From the NCBI GenBank assembly GCA_947627725.1, contig CANQXE010000021.1, positions 1 through 40,409 of the forward strand: a DNA stretch of 40,409 bases, read 5' to 3'. Position numbers and translations under genes: made by a program. Shown here piece after piece: positions 8,155 through 18,100 of this stretch. The notes under the pieces were generated by a model that saw only the letters and a list, made by a program, of their open reading frames with translations, was not told the DNA's origin and did not search any database. Origin of the DNA: an uncultured Clostridia bacterium. GTDB taxonomy: Bacteria > Bacillota > Clostridia > Oscillospirales > Acutalibacteraceae. Each line of letters starts with the position of its first letter. The stretch's first letter is position 1.

Positions 8155-9963
8155 ATGTGTGGAATTATCGGATATACAGGCTATAGCGACGCAAGAGGCA
8201 TTTTGCTCAAGGGGCTTAAGTCACTTGAATACCGCGGATATGACAGTGCCGGAATTTCTGTTTATCACAAGGATTTCAGCGAATGTCTGACAACCAAGTG
8301 CAAAGGCAGAGTAGAGGATCTTGAAAAGAAAGCCACAGACATTAAAGGCAGTACGGGTATAGGTCATACAAGGTGGGCAACACATGGCGGTGTGAGCGAT
8401 ACAAACTCACACCCTCATAAGTTCGGGAATGTCACACTTGTCCATAACGGAATTATTGAAAATTATGAAACCTTAAAAAATACCCTGAATGTTGCGGATA
8501 AGCTGAAATCCCAAACGGACAGCGAGGTTGCGGCAGCCTTAATTGACAGATGCTTTAAGGATAATCCGGAAGAGGCAATTGTCAACGCAGTCAAAAAGCT
8601 TTCCGGAACATACGCTTTTGCTGTTATGTTTGACAGCATACCCGACACAATATACGCTGTCAGAAATGTAAGCCCTATTGTATGCTGCAAAAATGATGAC
8701 GGTGCTTATATTGCGTCTGATATTATGGCTATCGGCGGTTACAGCGAGGACTATTTTGTGCTTCCTGAATTTTCAATTGCCAAGATAACAAAGGATGGCT
8801 TTGAGATTAAGGACTTCAGCGGTAACGAGGTCGAAGTTGAAATGCTCAAACTCGATTGGGATATCAGAAACAGCGGAAAGTGCGGTTATCCCTTCTATAT
8901 GGAAAAGGAAATTATGGAGCAGCCGCAGGTTATTGAAAAGACTATTTCATCAAGAATTTCAGACTCTCTTCCGGACTTCACCTGTGATAAGGTCGATGAC
9001 AGTATATTTACAAAATGCAGGAGCATTTCGGTAATCGCCTGTGGTACGGCTATGCACGCGGGGCTTATAGGTAAACAGCTTATTGAAAGCATTTGCTCTA
9101 TACCTGTGTCTGTTCATATGGCAAGTGAATTTATGTACAGCAATCCTATTATTACTGAAAATACGCTTGTTATTTGCGTTTCGCAGAGCGGTGAAACGAT
9201 TGATACCCTTGAGGCACTCAAATACGCTAAACGAAAGGGAGCCGATACGCTTTCAATTGTAAATGTGCGCGGCTCGTCGATTGCACGTGAGAGTGACAAT
9301 GTTATTTACACCGACGCAGGTCCTGAGATTGCGGTTGCTTCAACAAAAGCATATACTACGCAGGTTTCGGTATTTTATCTTATTACGGCTAAGATGGCTT
9401 ATCTCAGAGAAAAGCTCAATTATGAGGGCGTAACAAGATTTATTAATGAGCTTAAAAAGATACCTCAGGCAGTCAGTGATGTGCTTGATAAGAGAAATGA
9501 AATTCATCATCTTTCCAAATCAATGCTCACGGCAGAGCACACCTTTATGATAGGCAGAGGACTTGATTATCCTGCCCTTTTAGAGGCTTCTCTTAAACTT
9601 AAGGAAATTTCGTATATTCATTCCGAAGCGTTTGCATCCGGCGAGCTCAAGCACGGAACAATAGCGCTTATAACCGGCGGTACACCTGTAATTGCGCTTA
9701 TGACACAGCAGTATCTCGTATCAAAGCAGATTTCAAATATAAGAGAGGTGCAGTCAAGAGGTGCCGATGTAATTACTTTTGTACGCAAATCGCTTAAAAC
9801 AGACGACCTTATGAACAGCTTTGAATTACCTGAGCTTGAGGATGAATTTATGCTTATACCTGCTGTGGTATCATTACAGCTTTTGGCTTATTATGTTTCA
9901 TCTGACAAGGGACTTGATGTTGACAAGCCGAGAAATCTTGCAAAAGTGGTAACAGTTGAGTAA
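8155..9963 (+). CDS. glmS: Glutamine-fructose-6-phosphate aminotransferase (isomerizing)
   Basis: GlmS converts fructose-6-phosphate and glutamine to glucosamine-6-phosphate, the first step to UDP-GlcNAc for peptidoglycan and surface glycans. The start is the ATG at 8155 because the mature enzyme begins with the catalytic Cys of MCGIIGYTG; the upstream open frame runs through the ribozyme and is not coding. The N-terminal glutaminase (about residues 1-230, with RWATHGG and HNGIIENY) is followed by two SIS sugar-isomerase domains (VCVSQSGETIDT near 355; EASLKLKEISYIHSEAF near 500) and the conserved C-terminal DKPRNLAKVVTVE. The length of 602 residues is normal. Regulation is by the ribozyme upstream. 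Confidence 0.97.
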   Translation: MCGIIGYTGYSDARGILLKGLKSLEYRGYDSAGISVYHKDFSECLTTKCKGRVEDLEKKATDIKGSTGIGHTRWATHGGVSDTNSHPHKFGNVTLVHNGIIENYETLKNTLNVADKLKSQTDSEVAAALIDRCFKDNPEEAIVNAVKKLSGTYAFAVMFDSIPDTIYAVRNVSPIVCCKNDDGAYIASDIMAIGGYSEDYFVLPEFSIAKITKDGFEIKDFSGNEVEVEMLKLDWDIRNSGKCGYPFYMEKEIMEQPQVIEKTISSRISDSLPDFTCDKVDDSIFTKCRSISVIACGTAMHAGLIGKQLIESICSIPVSVHMASEFMYSNPIITENTLVICVSQSGETIDTLEALKYAKRKGADTLSIVNVRGSSIARESDNVIYTDAGPEIAVASTKAYTTQVSVFYLITAKMAYLREKLNYEGVTRFINELKKIPQAVSDVLDKRNEIHHLSKSMLTAEHTFMIGRGLDYPALLEASLKLKEISYIHSEAFASGELKHGTIALITGGTPVIALMTQQYLVSKQISNIREVQSRGADVITFVRKSLKTDDLMNSFELPELEDEFMLIPAVVSLQLLAYYVSSDKGLDVDKPRNLAKVVTVE

Positions 9964-10008
9964 ATATTTAATTAAATATATGCCGTCACGCATAATGTCA
10001 AAAAAATC

Positions 10009-10041
10009 ACCCTGTGGATAAAATCCGCAGGGTATTTTTTT
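10009..10041. terminator. Bidirectional terminator between glmS and the MTA-salvage operon
   Basis: ACCCTGTGGAT (10009-10019) pairs with ATCCGCAGGGT (10023-10033), flanked by an A-run on the left and a T-run on the right. The hairpin can stop both the rightward glmS transcript and the leftward operon. Confidence 0.85.
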
Positions 10042-11314
10042 ACTCGGTCATTCTTTTTACGACCTCATCCGCCTCGCTGTAAATTTTTTCAATATCAAGG
10101 GTGGGGAAGTCGCCGTTTTCATAAAGTATTTTTCCGTTTATCATAGTCAGCTTGACACAGTCTTTAGAGCCGCTGTAAACAAGATTTTTAGTGATATTAT
10201 GTATGGGGCGCATACTCGGTCTGTCCAAATCAATAACGGTTAAGTCCGCTTTTTTACCGACATCAATGCAGTCGCAGTCGTCAAGTCCCATACATCTTGC
10301 GGAGCCGACGGTTGCCGCTTTTAGTATCTCATTTGCGTTTGTTGACGCAGCGTTCTTACTTTTGATTTTCTGCAAAACGCAGGTTAAATACATTTCTCTG
10401 AACATATCAAGAGCATTGTTGGAACTCGGTCCGTCAGTACCGAGTGCCAGCTTTACGCCCTTTTTCATCATCATTTCAACAGGTGCAACTCCTGACGCAA
10501 GCTTACAGTTTGAACCGCTGTTAATGACGGCGTAAACGCCGTGCTTTTTGTAGATATCCAAATCCTCCTCACAGACCCAGACGCTGTGAAAGGCGCCCCC
10601 GCCGTAATTATAAAGTCCGAGTTTTTCAAAAAGCTCGGTCGGAGTTTTATTATACTTGTGTATGCACTCCTGAGTTTCACTCATTGTCTCACTTGAGTGT
10701 GTAAACACAGGCGCCTCGTATTTTTCAGCAAGGCGCGCGATATTTTTCATAATTTTCTCGCTTGTTGTGTACTCCGCGTGAAAACCAAGCCTGTATGAAA
10801 CAAGCTCATTGTAATTATTATAGGTGTTATAATATTCCTCCAAAAGAGGCACGGATTCCTTAAAATCATTGACTGCTCCGCACATAACAGTCCGAAAGCC
10901 GGTATCAACGCTTGCCCTTGCCATATTTTCCGGGAAATAATACATATCAAAGCAGGCGGAAATACCGCTTGTCAGATATTCGGCAAAAGCGATTTTTGAC
11001 AACTTGTAAACATCATCGCCTGTCAGCGAATCCTCAATAGGAAAAATTTTATTATAAAGCCATTCCTGTAAAGGCAAATCGTCGCTGAAGCTCCTGCCGA
11101 AGGTCATTGCGCTGTGAGTATGTGCGTTTTTGAATGACGGCATAAGAAGATTACCTTTAAGGTCAATTTCCCTTTCAAAGTTAAACGGCTGCGTATTTTC
11201 TTTAATTTTACCAACATACGTTATTTTATTTCCGTCAATCCAAACCTCACCGTTATTAATAATATCAAAGCTGTTTTTTAAAGTAAGTATTCTTCCGTTA
11301 AAAAATCTTATCAT
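10040..11314 (-). CDS. mtaD: 5-methylthioadenosine/S-adenosylhomocysteine deaminase
   Basis: This amidohydrolase-superfamily enzyme is expected to deaminate methylthioadenosine (MTA), S-adenosylhomocysteine or 5'-deoxyadenosine to the inosine form. The 424-residue protein has the NAHTHSAM metal-binding His pair (about residue 64), GFHAEYTTS with the next His, TDGPSSNN with the metal-binding Asp, and a C-terminal [10 protein letters not shown] typical of the MtaD/SsnA group. The ATG overlaps the mtnA stop by 4 bases and is preceded by GAAGGAG. It is the last gene of a PNP-mtnA-mtaD operon, which points to MTA as the main physiological substrate. The substrate is inferred from context. Confidence 0.87.
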   Translation of the reverse strand: MIRFFNGRILTLKNSFDIINNGEVWIDGNKITYVGKIKENTQPFNFEREIDLKGNLLMPSFKNAHTHSAMTFGRSFSDDLPLQEWLYNKIFPIEDSLTGDDVYKLSKIAFAEYLTSGISACFDMYYFPENMARASVDTGFRTVMCGAVNDFKESVPLLEEYYNTYNNYNELVSYRLGFHAEYTTSEKIMKNIARLAEKYEAPVFTHSSETMSETQECIHKYNKTPTELFEKLGLYNYGGGAFHSVWVCEEDLDIYKKHGVYAVINSGSNCKLASGVAPVEMMMKKGVKLALGTDGPSSNNALDMFREMYLTCVLQKIKSKNAASTNANEILKAATVGSARCMGLDDCDCIDVGKKADLTVIDLDRPSMRPIHNITKNLVYSGSKDCVKLTMINGKILYENGDFPTLDIEKIYSEADEVVKRMTE

Positions 11315-12288
11315 TTTAGTATCTCCTTCAGGTTTTTTTCAAACGGCGGATACGCAATCCCCTTGTCCGTTATTATCGCGGTAATTAGTGAATGATCAGT
11401 TACGTCAAAGGCGGGATTAAAGCATTTTGTTTCTTTTAATGCAGTCGGCTTTTCAAAAAACATCTGCTTAATTTCATCACCCTCACGCTCTTCAATTTCA
11501 ATGTCATTTCCTGTTTTACAGTTAAAATCAACAGTCGAGTACGGACCTAAAACATAAAAGGGGATATTGTAATAACTTGCAAGCACCGCAACCGAGCTCG
11601 TGCCGATTTTATTTGCTGTGTCACCGTTTGCGGCAACTCTGTCACAGCCGACGAGCACAGCGTTTATAAGTCCTTTTTTCATTACAAAGCCTGCCATATT
11701 GTCACAAATAAGCGTGACGTCAATTCCCGCCTTTTCAAATTCATAGGAGGTTAGCCTTGCGCCTTGCAGGAGAGGTCTTGTTTCATCGCTGAAAACGTGA
11801 AAATTATATCCTTTTTCCTTTCCGAGAAGCAGCGGACCCAAGCCCGTCCCGTATCTGCTCGTTGCAAGCTCGCCCGCGTTGCAGTGGGTGAGTATCCCGT
11901 CACCGTCATTGAGGAGCGTAAGACCGTATTCGCTGATTTTTCGGCACATTTCAATATCCTCATTGTGAATCGCAATCGCCTCGTCAATGAGGCTTTTACC
12001 GTTTTCAAACGCACGGATCATTCTGTTTGTTGCCCAGCTTAAATTGACTGCGGTAGGGCGTGATGAGTCAAGGTATTTTTTCAAATTATATATGTTATTG
12101 TTATCCGAAAACAAAGCCATAGAATATCCCGCAAAAATGCCGATAGCGGGAGCGCCCCTTACCATCAGCGTTTTAATGGCATTATAAGACTGTTCTATAT
12201 TTTTTATTTCAACCCATTTTTCCTTATTAGGCAAAAGCGTCTGATCAAGGATAAACAGTTTTTTGTCAATGAATTTTATACTTTCCAT
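11311..12288 (-). CDS. mtnA: S-methyl-5-thioribose-1-phosphate isomerase
   Basis: MtnA isomerises 5-methylthioribose-1-phosphate to methylthioribulose-1-phosphate in MTA salvage. The 325-residue protein shows [25 protein letters not shown] (with the catalytic Cys), [14 protein letters not shown] and [10 protein letters not shown] (with the catalytic Asp). These features separate MtnA from eIF2B-type relatives. It starts one base after the purine nucleoside phosphorylase stop and overlaps the deaminase gene by 4 bases. In this route its substrate would come from phosphorolysis of methylthioinosine. Later salvage enzymes (mtnB, mtnK or an aldolase) are not in the window. Confidence 0.92.
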   Translation of the reverse strand: MESIKFIDKKLFILDQTLLPNKEKWVEIKNIEQSYNAIKTLMVRGAPAIGIFAGYSMALFSDNNNIYNLKKYLDSSRPTAVNLSWATNRMIRAFENGKSLIDEAIAIHNEDIEMCRKISEYGLTLLNDGDGILTHCNAGELATSRYGTGLGPLLLGKEKGYNFHVFSDETRPLLQGARLTSYEFEKAGIDVTLICDNMAGFVMKKGLINAVLVGCDRVAANGDTANKIGTSSVAVLASYYNIPFYVLGPYSTVDFNCKTGNDIEIEEREGDEIKQMFFEKPTALKETKCFNPAFDVTDHSLITAIITDKGIAYPPFEKNLKEILK

Positions 12289-12289
12289 A

Positions 12290-13093
12290 TTAAAAGTTAC
12301 CTATGGATTCTTTGATTAGTTTTTTAAAATCGGGAGCGACCTTATCTGCTGTTTCTCTTACCTCGTCGCTTGTAATAGGCTTTTTGCCGATACCGCAGGC
12401 AAGGTTAGATATAACGCTTACAGCACATACCTCAAAACCGCAGTGAACACCTGTCTGTGCCTCAATCGCCGTACTCATTCCGACAGCGTCCGCACCTATC
12501 AGCTTAGCCATTTTAATTTCGGCGGGCGTTTCAAAATTAGGTCCTCTGAGCTGAAGATATGTTCCCGATTTAATGTTGATATTTTCTTTTTCAGCCGTTT
12601 TAAATATTATACCGTTAAGCCTTTTTGAGTAAACCTCACTCATATCTGGAAATCGCACGCCGATAGTATCATCGTTTTTACCGACAAGAGGGGATTCGAC
12701 AAAGCAGGAAATATGGTCGTCAATCACCATAAAATCACCTACGTCAAGCGTGCTGTTAATTCCACCCGAAGCGTTAGTTAAAAATAATATTTCAGCGCCG
12801 AGCTTTCTCATAAGCCTTATGGGATTCGCAATCTGCTGTGGTGTATACCCCTCGTAAAGATGAACGCGTCCCTGCATAATAACAACATTTTTATTTTTGA
12901 TTTTACCAAAAACAAATCTGCCCTGATGACCGGGTGCCGTTGATACGGGAAAATCAGGGATATCACTGTAATCAACGGTGCATTTTACATCAATTTCATT
13001 TGCAAGCCCGCCGAGACCGCTGCCAAGAATAATTGCGATTTCAGGAGCAATATCCGTTTTTTCTCTGATATAATCCAACTGTTTTTGCAGCAT
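12290..13093 (-). CDS. Purine nucleoside phosphorylase (PNP/MTAP family)
   Basis: This trimeric-type phosphorylase cleaves purine nucleosides to the base and a (deoxy)ribose-1-phosphate. Motifs are [10 protein letters not shown] (phosphate loop), [36 protein letters not shown] and GMSTAIEA, as in PunA/DeoD2 and MTA phosphorylases. It is the first gene of the operon with mtnA and an MTA deaminase, so methylthioinosine is a likely substrate as well as inosine and guanosine (inference). The ATG at 13093 is preferred because AGGTGAT lies just upstream; earlier GTG and ATG codons at 13102 and 13099 lack a usable ribosome site. Confidence 0.9.
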   Translation of the reverse strand: MLQKQLDYIREKTDIAPEIAIILGSGLGGLANEIDVKCTVDYSDIPDFPVSTAPGHQGRFVFGKIKNKNVVIMQGRVHLYEGYTPQQIANPIRLMRKLGAEILFLTNASGGINSTLDVGDFMVIDDHISCFVESPLVGKNDDTIGVRFPDMSEVYSKRLNGIIFKTAEKENINIKSGTYLQLRGPNFETPAEIKMAKLIGADAVGMSTAIEAQTGVHCGFEVCAVSVISNLACGIGKKPITSDEVRETADKVAPDFKKLIKESIGNF

Positions 13094-13185
13094 AATCATC
13101 ACCTAAGGCTATTATAATGTTTTTTACATATTAAATCAACAAATTACTATTGCATTATTGCTTATTTTTTGTTATTATTAATTAG

Positions 13186-13194
13186 TGATATAAT
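13186..13194 (+). promoter_or_regulatory. Extended -10 promoter of the BMP lipoprotein gene
   Basis: TGATATAAT combines a TGn extension with a perfect TATAAT at 13189-13194. The -35 region (TTTTTG near 13166) is weak. It lies about 30 bases before the ATG at 13228, in the divergent gap with the nucleoside phosphorylase gene. Confidence 0.55.
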
Positions 13195-13227
13195 TAGTTA
13201 CTGATAAAATCTTTTTGGAGGAAAGCT

Positions 13228-15078
13228 ATGAAAAAGATTATTTCTGTATTAATGTGTCTTGCATTGGTAGGCTGTATTTTTGCAGGATGTACTAAGCAGG
13301 AGGATTTAAAGAGTGATATCGTTCTTATTACTGACGGCGGTACAATTACCGACGGCGGATATAATCAAAGTGCGTGGGAGGGTATATCTTCCTTTGCTGA
13401 AGAAAATTCTATGACCTGCCGTTATTTTCAGCCTGTTCTCGATAACGATAAAATTACTGTTGAGAATGTAGAAAAATATGTTTCTCTGTCAGCCGAAAAC
13501 GGTGCAAAATATATTGTTTTTCCGGGCGAGGATTTTGCTGTAAGCGCATATGAGGTAGCGGCTTCATATCCCGAAATTAACTTTATTTTACTTGACGCAA
13601 TTCCTCATACTGCCGATGATGCAACCGACCGTTTTGTAAGCAATGTGATGAGCGTTACATTTGACTCGCTTCAGAGCGGTTTCCTTGCAGGCTATATTTC
13701 CGTTCTTAACGGTAATACGGAACTCGGATATTTCGGCGAGTACGGCAGTGAGAATTCCGCGAACAGCGGTGCCGGTTTTGTTCAGGGCGCCGCATATGCC
13801 GCAGATACTCTCGGTGTGCCTGTAACAATGGACTGGGCAGAATATGATTCCGCTCTCCTTGATTATAATTTTGATTTTACAATTACCGCCTGCTATGAAA
13901 AGGTTGAGAAACAGTCTGACGAAACCTTTAAGGTAAATGTTGTTGACGGCTTAGGCTCAGGAACATATACAAAGGGCAGCAATATAACAATAACCGCAAA
14001 TCCGGCTCCCGCAGGCAAGGTATTTGACAAATGGGAAGTTAAAAGCGATACAGAAGGCGTTAAGGACAAGAAGGTCAACATTTCCTCCAAAACAGATTCT
14101 TCAATGAACCTTCTTGTTGAAAAGTGCGACTGTACAATTACGGCTACATATAAGGACATTGAGGGTACAAACTATACTGTCAATATTAAATCGGCAGACG
14201 GCAGCGAGATTGCTTCAACCTACAATGTAGGAGAAAACGGAGAATGTGATATTACAGCTCCCGTCGCCGCTGAAAATATGGTGTTTGACCACTGGGATAC
14301 ATCATCTTCTGTTAAGATTGAAGATGTAAACAGCGCTGACACAAAGGTTACGGAAATCAATGAGAATGCAGAGCTTACTCCTGTTTATGTAAAGAGTGAT
14401 ATCCCGACGTTTAATATAAATGTCGTTACAGGCGAGGGCGGTAACGGTACCTCAACAGGAAGCGGTTCCTATATGGCAGATGATTTTGTAACGGTTGTTT
14501 CCGCTCCTCCGCAGGACGGTTATATGTTCTCGCACTGGGAGAATGCTGACGCTTACGGTCACAGTACAGGCATTGCTATGGATAATGAGTATAATTACAG
14601 CACAACCTTTAATATGGTTGACAGATATGCCGCTATTTGCGATACAATGTATAATCACGGCGTAACAGCAATCTTCACTGGCGGTAACGGCAGAGCAGCT
14701 TCAGCGTTCACTTCAAAGGGAGATTTTGACTATGAATTAAACGTAATTGCCGCAGGTGAAAACGCCAAAGATGCGTACACGACAATTGTTAATAATTACG
14801 GTGAGGCTGTTAAGGACTGCCTTGCTGATTTCAAGGGCGGTACAGTTGCGGCTGCAAACTGCTCAACTGACGGTATTTATGCAACCTTTGTTTCTGACGA
14901 TAAGGACATTCAGGCTAAGTATGACGAGGTTTATAAGTCACTTGCTGACGGCAAAATTGCTCTTACTCAGGTACAGGGCGGCGCGGGATACGATTTCTGC
15001 AAAAAGTATAATAAAGATAAGCCTTCAAAATGCTTAACGCTTAATGGCTGGTTCTTAGAGGGCATATCATTAAGCTAA
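13228..15078 (+). CDS. BMP/PnrA-type substrate-binding lipoprotein with inserted B-repeat modules
   Basis: A lipoprotein signal peptide (KK, hydrophobic core, FAGC with Cys 21) is followed by the first lobe of a Med/BMP-family binding protein: IVLITDGGTITDGGYNQSAW, IVFPGEDF, VMSVTFDSLQSGFLAGY. The family binds purine nucleosides for ABC uptake. From about residue 215 to 460 the fold is interrupted by three B-repeat-like modules, marked by FDKWEV, FDHWDT and FSHWEN. The binding protein then resumes (YAAICDTMYNHGVTAIFTGGNGR to the end). At 616 residues it is far longer than the usual 330-370. No permease or ATPase genes adjoin it. Divergent pairing with a nucleoside phosphorylase supports a nucleoside ligand (inference). 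Confidence 0.85.
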   Translation: MKKIISVLMCLALVGCIFAGCTKQEDLKSDIVLITDGGTITDGGYNQSAWEGISSFAEENSMTCRYFQPVLDNDKITVENVEKYVSLSAENGAKYIVFPGEDFAVSAYEVAASYPEINFILLDAIPHTADDATDRFVSNVMSVTFDSLQSGFLAGYISVLNGNTELGYFGEYGSENSANSGAGFVQGAAYAADTLGVPVTMDWAEYDSALLDYNFDFTITACYEKVEKQSDETFKVNVVDGLGSGTYTKGSNITITANPAPAGKVFDKWEVKSDTEGVKDKKVNISSKTDSSMNLLVEKCDCTITATYKDIEGTNYTVNIKSADGSEIASTYNVGENGECDITAPVAAENMVFDHWDTSSSVKIEDVNSADTKVTEINENAELTPVYVKSDIPTFNINVVTGEGGNGTSTGSGSYMADDFVTVVSAPPQDGYMFSHWENADAYGHSTGIAMDNEYNYSTTFNMVDRYAAICDTMYNHGVTAIFTGGNGRAASAFTSKGDFDYELNVIAAGENAKDAYTTIVNNYGEAVKDCLADFKGGTVAAANCSTDGIYATFVSDDKDIQAKYDEVYKSLADGKIALTQVQGGAGYDFCKKYNKDKPSKCLTLNGWFLEGISLS

Positions 15079-15100
15079 AGCAAATACTGTAATTACAAAC

Positions 15101-15132
15101 AAAGCGCTTACTCAATAGAGCAGGCGCTTTTT
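15101..15132 (+). terminator. Terminator after the BMP lipoprotein gene
   Basis: AAAGCGC (15101-15107) pairs with GCGCTTT (15124-15130), followed by more T residues, about 20 bases after the stop codon. Confidence 0.75.
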
Positions 15133-15151
15133 CTTAAATAGAAACAATATA

Positions 15152-15197
15152 AACGGCACAATGTCAATTATTGATTTGACATTGTGCCGTTTTTTTA
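15152..15197. terminator. Convergent terminator next to the carB-dapF stop
   Basis: A perfect 16-bp stem pairs AACGGCACAATGTCAA (15152-15167) with TTGACATTGTGCCGTT (15176-15191), followed by a T7 run on the plus strand. On the minus strand it follows the carB-dapF stop at once and is trailed by TTTATATTGTTT, so it can serve both directions. Confidence 0.85.
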
Positions 15198-18100
15198 ATA
15201 TTCAATTTCACCCTTGTAGACAAGGTTGCAGTCGCCTGTAAGCGTCACCTTTTCGTCAGTATAGTTGACGATTAAATCGCCGCCCTTGACCTTTACCGTG
15301 ATGTTTTCGCCCTTGCTGCAATATCCGTTTTCCACGGCGCATATTACAGCGGCGCAGGCGCCTGTTCCGCAAGCCTGCGTTTCACCGTTGCCGCGTTCCC
15401 ATACACGCATTTTAAGTGTTGTTGAATTTACAACTCTTACAAATTCTGTGTTGATCCTCTCCGGGAAAATATCCGCGGTTTCAAACTGCGCGCCGACATT
15501 TTGTAAATCCACCTTATCAACATTATCCACAAATATTACGCAGTGCGGATTGCCGACAGAACAGCAATTAATATTGTAGCTGTTATTTCCGATAACAGCG
15601 GGGTAGTTGATAATTTTTTCACCGCTGAGGCTTACAGGTATCCTGGAAGGCTCAAGCTCAGCCCTGCCGACGTCAACAGTTACGGAGGAAACCTTACCGT
15701 TTCTTGTAAATATTGAAAGCTCCTTAATTCCCGATGCGGTTTCAATTGTCATTTTATCCTTTTTAACCATATCGTTGTCATACAGGTATTTACCGAGACA
15801 TCTGATTGAATTGCCCGCCATTTTTCCTTCGGAGCCGTCAATGTTGAATATCCTCATTTTAGCGTCGGCGATTTCGCTTTTCTCAATAAGCACAATTCCG
15901 TCTCCGCCTATTCCTCTGTGCCTGTCTGTAAATTCAATCGCAAAGCTTTCGGGGCAGGTGATGATACCGCATTGATTGTTGAAGAAAATATAGTCGTCAC
16001 CCGTGCCGTGCATTTTTGAAAACTTCAAAACCCCTTTTTCTTTACGCATATTGTTAATATCCACAAGCTCCGTGTTAGTCTGCTTATAGCGTGACGCAAT
16101 GATATCGGCAAGCGCGTTTGCCGTATCCAGAGATGTGATTGTCGCGATGCCGAGCTGATTTGCCCTGTTGTGCAGTTTAATATAATCGGCAATTGATTTT
16201 TTATCGCTCTTTCCTGTATAGACAATATAATCAAGCTGTCCCGATTCAACAAGCTCCATAATGGAATTGTCCTCACGGAGCTTATTGACAATCTCAACCT
16301 TAATTCCAAGACTTTCAATTGCCTTCGCGGTTTCGGGAGTAGCCCATATTTTCGCGCCTAAATCGTCAAGCTTTTTTGCAAGGTTTACGATTTCAAATCT
16401 GTCTTGCTTTGTAACGGTAATTAAAACGCCGTGAGAGTCCTTTTTGTGAAAATCAGTTTTGAATCCGGCTGAAACAAGTCCCTTGAAGAGTGCTTCAATA
16501 AGATTTTTACCTACTCCCAGAACCTCGCCTGTTGATTTCATTTCAGGACCGAGCTTTGAATTTACATCATTGAGCTTTTCAAAGCTGAAGACAGGAACCT
16601 TGACCGCAAAATACGGAGGAGTTCCGTAAAGACCTGTACCGTAGCCGAGCTCGCGGAGGGAAGAGCCTACCATAATTTTTGTTGCAAGCTCAACCATAGG
16701 AACACCTGTTACCTTGCTGATATACGGGATAGTTCTTGACGCTCTCGGATTAACTTCGATTACATAAAGCTCATTTTGATAAATTAGATACTGAATATTG
16801 ACAAGACCTTTGGTGCCGAGTGAAAGCGCAAGCTTCTGCGAAATGTCGCAAATCTTTTCAAGCATAATATCGTTAAGATTATACGGCGGATAAACGGCAA
16901 TCGAGTCGCCTGAGTGAACTCCCGCTCTTTCTATATGCTCCATAATACCCGGAATGAGTACATCCTTACCGTCTGAAATACAGTCAACCTCAAGCTCAGT
17001 GCCCATCATATACTTATCAACAAGGACAGGATTCTCAATTCCCTGTGACAGAATGATTTCCATATACCGGCACACATCGTCGTCTGTATATGCGATAGTC
17101 ATATTCTGACCGCCGATAACATATGACGGACGCAGAAGAACGGGAAAGCCGAGTCTGTTTGCGGAGTAAAGCGCCTGCTCAAGCGTCATAACACTTTCGC
17201 CCTTAGGTCTGAAAATTGAAAATTTTTCAAGCAGAGCGTCAAAGCGCTCTCTGTCCTCAGCAACGTCTATTGACTCAGCGCTCGTTCCGAGAATTGTTAT
17301 ACCGTTTTTATCAAGAAATTTTGTCAGCTTGATTGCCGTCTGTCCGCCGAAAGCAACTACAACACCGACAGGATTTTCGGCTTTTATGATGTTCATAACG
17401 TCTTCGTCGGTAAGCGGCTCAAAATAAAGCCTGTCGCCCGTATCAAAGTCGGTCGATACGGTTTCGGGGTTGTTGTTGATAAGAATAACCTCATAGCCGA
17501 GCTCTTTAAGCGTCCATACGCAGTGAACTGACGAATAATCAAATTCAATTCCCTGACCGATTCTGATAGGACCCGAGCCGAGCACAATTATTTTTTCCTT
17601 ATTTGATTTAGGCAGGGCTCTCGATTCACAATGATTGTCATACGTTGAGTAGAAATAAGGTGTTTCCGCCTCAAATTCCGCACCGCAGGTGTCAACCATT
17701 TTATATACGCAGTCACGGTGGTATGCAAGAATACCTCCGCTGATTTTTTCAAGCGCTTTATCGGTATAGCCGAGTTTTTTTCCTTTCAGATACTGCTCCT
17801 GCGATAAAGGACTGCCGTTTATTTCCTTTTCATAATCAGCAAGATTTTTAAGCTTTGAGAGAAACCATTCGTCAATCATAGTGATTTTGTGAATTTCCTC
17901 GATGCTGATACCTTCCTTCAGCGCTTTAAACACGCTGAAAAGCCTTACGTCGTCCTGGTCATACAGCTTTGCCTTTATATCGGTGTTGTCAAGCGCTTTG
18001 TTATTGAGCGTATCAAGCCCTATTTCTGCTCCGCGTACAGCCTTCATAATAGCCATTTCAAAGCTCGGCGCAATGCTCATTACCTCGCCTGTCGCCTTCA

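Noticed and set aside
15195-16045. dapF as a separate gene starting at an internal TTG or ATG after the AAAAAGGGG
   Set aside because: The G run is only 2 bases from the TTG and about 17 from the ATG, both poor spacings, and no stop codon separates it from carB. A minor separate product is not excluded.
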